Of a stretch of 64,000 nt of DNA, positions 59,922 through 64,000 are shown piece by piece (the first letter of the stretch is position 1; every line of letters starts with the position of its first letter). The notes below the pieces were generated by a model, which ran no database searches, was not told the origin of the DNA, and saw nothing but the letters and a program-made list of their open reading frames with translations. The translations under genes and the position numbers were made by a program. Origin of the DNA: Mya arenaria (Eukaryota > Mollusca > Bivalvia > Myida > Myidae); NCBI RefSeq assembly GCF_026914265.1, contig NC_069122.1:35577473-35641472 (forward strand). Direction: 5' to 3'.

Positions 59922-62807
59922 TGTTGTCGATATTTTGTGTCCAGATTATTTCAATGTGACCACTACACTATTCATTTGATGAAATTGCCGACAAAATGAC
60001 CGTGCCGATTAACGTGTACACGTGCACCACGTGAATTTCGAAAAAAATATCAAAACTTCTGTTTGCAGTGGCAAATTAGGGAGATTAACCGATGTATTGA
60101 TAATAAATTGGTCAAACATATGTTGTTTAGATGTATTTACTGAAACTATTTTCAAAAGTGTTGACTTAGTTCAAAAAAGGAAATACTGACTAAACTTTTT
60201 CTTCTGAGTATTTTTACAAATATCCGTATAAATCTACATAAAACAAGTTGTACGAAACAGCTATAGGGAGCTTTTGGAAAAAAAACTGTACGATAAATTC
60301 GGTAATACTCTTATCGAATTAAAAATATTCTTACCTGAATCAAAAGTTAGTTTAAAGCTTTCATCAAATAGTTAGTCGAAATACAGTCGATTCAATATCA
60401 TATATTATAATGTATAATTTGTTGTAATCCGGCATGTGCATTTTTCAAAAGTGTATTTTGTTTCAGGTAAGAGATACTACACGAAGGTATGTGATATATT
60501 ATTTTTACAAAGATCACTTCTGTATAAGTATGGTTAAACATTTAAACTTGTACAACATAAATTATAGGAAAACATTTCCATATGAAGTTCAGTTATATCC
60601 ATACATATATCAAGTGTCATCAATCAAGATCTGATTTGATACAAATACATGTCAACTAGTCAATATGCATTTTTAACCTAAATACTTAGTTTTCGTAACA
60701 ACACTTCTCTATCAGATGTAACTAATTGCAAAACAATGCATATTAAGTCTACGTTATAAAGTCAAGGCACACATTTTTATTGTATATTATAGTACATACT
60801 ACATATTTAAAGTGGTATATATACTAAATTGCCTGTGCAGTAAATATATTTTGTATGGCTACGCCACTATTTCACTTTATTTGTTTAAGTTTTTGTGCTG
60901 ATGGACGTAACCGCGATGAACTAAATCTGAATTACTGAAAATAAATCTTGAAGTCTAAAACATACTTCGTTGTTGGACAACAATGATATACTACATTATT
61001 TTAATCAACTAATCATGTTTAGAATAACACACTCCATTTAGTCCCTGCTTTACATAACACAATCGAATTAGAATGCAATAGATGAACACCAGCATTTAAC
61101 CTAGTATAAAGTTTAATATGAAACATTTTGATCTCCAAAGAGCAAATAGTAGTAACTTTAACTGTTTTACTTTCATAATTGTTCAAGAGACAAATTCATA
61201 TCGATTTTAAGGAAATTTTTTGCGAAACAAGTCATGTTACATAATTGACATTCTTTGAAATTATTTAATGGTTTCTGTTATGAGCCTAGAGCTTAAGTCT
61301 TTTTGATGTTAATTTATACGCATCTTCGGTAAAAGCAACAATAGCTTTCCCGCAAAACTGGGAGAAAGCATATATCACTGGGCATCGAGGAAGATAGATG
61401 TATCTCTACCTATGGATAATTTACGGGAACTAAATTAACGTCATTTTTGTATAAATCTATCACTCGGGTTGGGATACATCTATCTTGCCAGCGCTTGAAC
61501 AATCTCAGTCATTGAAGATGAGGCGAAACAACGCTCTATTTACACAATCATTCAAATTATTTTGTGATAATCCTTTATTCTAAAGTGCTATTTAACGTCG
61601 ATTGTACAACATCTGAGTTTCAAAGTTTGCTTTATTAAATTTAAATGTTAAATGGATGTAAGAAAAAGTATCAATAATGTGAGTCCGTACGGTACGGCTT
61701 GAAAATTTCGACCCTCGGTATCGCTGCGTAGAAATTACTGTTCCGACAAAATCTGCTTTATTGGCTAACAACTAGTTGTTACTAGCATTGAAAAACGTTA
61801 TATTCGGGTATAATTCACATTCGATCCGTTTTCTGAGTAGAAACCAGTACTTAGTTCCTTTCTGAGAGTTATTCGAAATCACTTTGGTGCGGATTGAACC
61901 CACAACCTTTTGGGTAAGAGGCGTACATCTATACAATTAGAACACTATCATACAAACTGATAGTACACATGTTGTGTTGGAGAAGATGTAAAATACATAC
62001 AAGTTCGATATAAATAAGGCATGTACATTTTAAACATTGATAAGGGAAACAACGTAAAAGGTCATAGCCATTCACTTACTTATACGTCCCATTTACAAAA
62101 AAATGAAACTATAAAGTAGTATGTCTCATCAATATTCTATCAGGTATACTTTTTTGAATCTCCATTTACATTTAGCCATAATGTAATCGCAAATTAGAAA
62201 CACTCTATTAAATGATACAATGCAAACTACCGGGATCAGTCCAGTATTTTAATATTTTACCATACACCCTGTTTACAGGTACAAGGTAAAGGCTCCAATG
62301 ATACTGCACTTGAGCTCTTTATTTACAAACACTTCATATGAGCATACAGACTCAACAAACATACCGCATACGCATTAAATAGTTTTACCAATAAATGGTA
62401 GGTGTACCCCAATGCACAACACAACCTTCCATAATCATCTACAATTCTGAAGTTTTTAACGAAAATTACAATAATATCTAATTCATGGCCGTGACGTTGG
62501 TTGTAACGGACGAACAGGATTGTCCGATAGACAGTGCTTTTAACTTTAACATATAGCTCTCTTTCTAAAACGTAACTAAAATATTAACAACAAACCGCCA
62601 AGTTAAATCATGCATCATATTTACACAAGAAAACTCGTTTTGTTTAATTTCATGGCATTTAGTGTTTATTTAATCATCCATTTTTGTTTTTGTGTTGAGA
62701 TTGATCAGGACATTGAGGAACATTTAAGTTTTTATCGTCTACAGACAAGACGTTTCGACTAGTTTTGTTTGATCCATTTTTCGGGAATACTCTATAGTTT
62801 AATGTTC
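59922..62807. other. gene-poor stretch
   Basis: No exon recognised. Contains a tRNA-like SINE fragment at 61883-61955 and an inverted ATAGATGTATC/GATACATCTATC pair at about 61390-61490. Confidence 0.35.
61883..61955 (-). repeat. tRNA-derived SINE fragment
   Basis: On the minus strand, GATAGTGTTCTAATTGTATA then GTACGCCTCTTACCCAAAAG and GGTTGTGGGTTCAATCCGCA. This fits a decayed A box and a good B box (GGTTCAATCC). No full cloverleaf is apparent and the boundaries are uncertain. Confidence 0.5.
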
Positions 62808-63659
62808 TTATTCACTATTAAGCAGTTCACATTCTTCCCTTGCAATAGCATGAATATAGTTCACTTGAAATTGTCCTAAATCACCAAATATAACTTCCCT
62901 CTCATCGCAATATTTAGCAGGTAACATCTTGTTTTTTTCAGCCGTGGTTGTTTTACCAAGTGCTTTAAGGTCATTCGTGCACTCAAGCTCAATGCAACTT
63001 TCAGATTTAACAACATTACGTCGGGAATTAATTCCGCTGGTATTGTCTGTCTCACGGACATGCTCACGATAACCATCAGGTTGTGTAATGCTCCGCCTGG
63101 ATCTAGTAGCGTCAGTACTGTCAATTTCATTTTTTCCCCGGGAATTAGTGTCGTGCGTATATTCTATTGAAGGCGCGATTCCGATATCACGGTCATACTG
63201 TGTGACGTTGATTTCATCATAGTGATCAGGTGAGTTTTGCTCACAGATGTAATGATATTGTTCCATGGTTTCTATAATGATTGAAAAAAGGAAAAAACAA
63301 CATTCAGTAGAACCTCATAAATACCTTCATTCAGCATCATGAAAATATTATTATACTAAATATCCATGTCAGACAGCACAAAGCAATCGATTTTCTAAAT
63401 GATTATTTGATTTAGTTATAAGCTTTCATTTTAACGTTATTGTACTAGCCTAAATTTAAAAAGCGATAACCACATATATTTACATTATGACTAGTGTGAT
63501 ATTTGAATAATTGCATTACATTTATATTTACCTTCATTAATGTCTGCATACGAACTAGAGCTTTGCCGTCCCCGAGACCCGGGGGGTTGTTGTCCTGGTG
63601 GATGGTCAACTTGAATTTCTCGGCGTTGTTCCATGCTTTTATTTAGCTGACTTTTGAAC
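62808..63659 (-). CDS. 3' end of probable membrane receptor: tyrosine-motif cytoplasmic tail
   Basis: Two exons on the minus strand: 63659-63532 (AG acceptor ATGCAG, donor GTAAAT) and 63271-62808 (acceptor ATTATAG), joined in phase 1. Together they encode about 196 residues before the stop at 62808. The sequence is hydrophilic, with no membrane segment in the window. Across the junction are YADI, YHYI and YDEI, separated by 7 and 8 residues, followed by QYDRDI. The remainder is rich in Arg, Asp, Thr and Ser. Upstream exons must lie beyond the right edge. The composition and YxxI motifs resemble intracellular tails of bivalve EGF-repeat, scavenger or immunoglobulin-type receptors, but no domain identifies the family. 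The 152-residue final exon was not interrupted. Confidence 0.65.
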
Positions 63660-64000
63660 CTGCATGTTGCACAAATGGTTGTACAATTATATAAGAAGAA
63701 AACTCCCTTTTTATTCCAAGCAGTTTCCCATTCATATAAATAAATAACATAACATAGTTTTCTTTAAACGCTTAACCAACTTTATATTTTGCAATATGAT
63801 ATTCTTATTTCTTTTACCGCATCCCATTTCGTCATATAAAGCAATTGTGGTATTTAATCTGGTCAACGGTTATATTATATCGATACTAATTGTCATAAAT
63901 ATAAGCAAACGTCTAGAACTGTATATTCACTTGCCGTTAAACGAACAATTTCGACTTCTAAACTCCCATCTCAACCTAAAACGGCGTATCTCAACAATGA
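63660..64000. other. intron of the receptor-tail gene, right edge of window
   Basis: Upstream (minus strand) of the AG acceptor at 63660. No further exon is visible, so the membrane and extracellular parts must lie outside the window. Confidence 0.4.

Overview
This is gene-poor, AT-rich eukaryotic nuclear DNA. Short exons have GT/AG borders and are separated by long introns, and much of the rest is transposon debris: TTAA-flanked palindromic MITEs, a tRNA-derived SINE-like composite, Tc1, LINE and probable Crypton remnants, satellites and microsatellites. The protein families and the repeat style fit a bivalve mollusc. That is an inference, and no species is assigned.

The main content is a dispersed family of four ISG12/IFI27-like loci (interferon-alpha-inducible protein 6/27 domain). 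Locus A (5.7-1.1 kb, minus), locus B (22.2-19.5 kb, minus), locus C (31.4-25.7 kb, minus) and locus D (47.9-54.4 kb, plus) share the same four coding exons with intron phases 0, 1, 1. These are a short starter exon, an Ala/Gly-rich hydrophobic core exon, a second Gly/Ala-rich exon of 126 nt, and a short acidic tail exon. A (152 aa) and D (163 aa) read through completely. B has frame lesions in its last two exons, one of which an alternative donor would bypass. C carries two in-frame stops and a frame-broken tail, so it is a pseudogene. D ends exactly in SDEL behind an acidic stretch, resembling an ER-retrieval tail. A ends SDELHI. The starter exon of D and its upstream region lie in a 1.39 kb tandem duplication, giving two identical starter exons.

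Other coding material: the far right end (63.66-62.8 kb, minus) holds the last two exons of a probable receptor cytoplasmic tail with three evenly spaced YxxI motifs. Two spliced exons of an unrecognised gene lie at 34.6-34.1 kb (minus). There is a possible SET/SMYD-like exon at 38.4 kb.

Mobile and repeat layout: candidate solo LTR (0.2-0.4 kb); satellite blocks (1.8-2.8 and 4.2-5.0 kb, the latter inside a broken SINE-like composite whose better copy is at 57.8-58.3 kb); TTAA palindromic MITEs at 9.3, 11.2, 15.3 and 42.5 kb; G-rich MITEs at 11.9 and 41.6 kb; LINE reverse transcriptase remnant at 16.9-17.3 kb; probable Crypton/DUF3504 remnant at 27.5-27.7 kb; an inverted pair of about 1 kb modules at 35.2-36.35 and 44.7-45.8 kb; a 181-bp tandem array at 46.5-47.5 kb; and a dead Tc1-type transposon at 58.9-59.9 kb.
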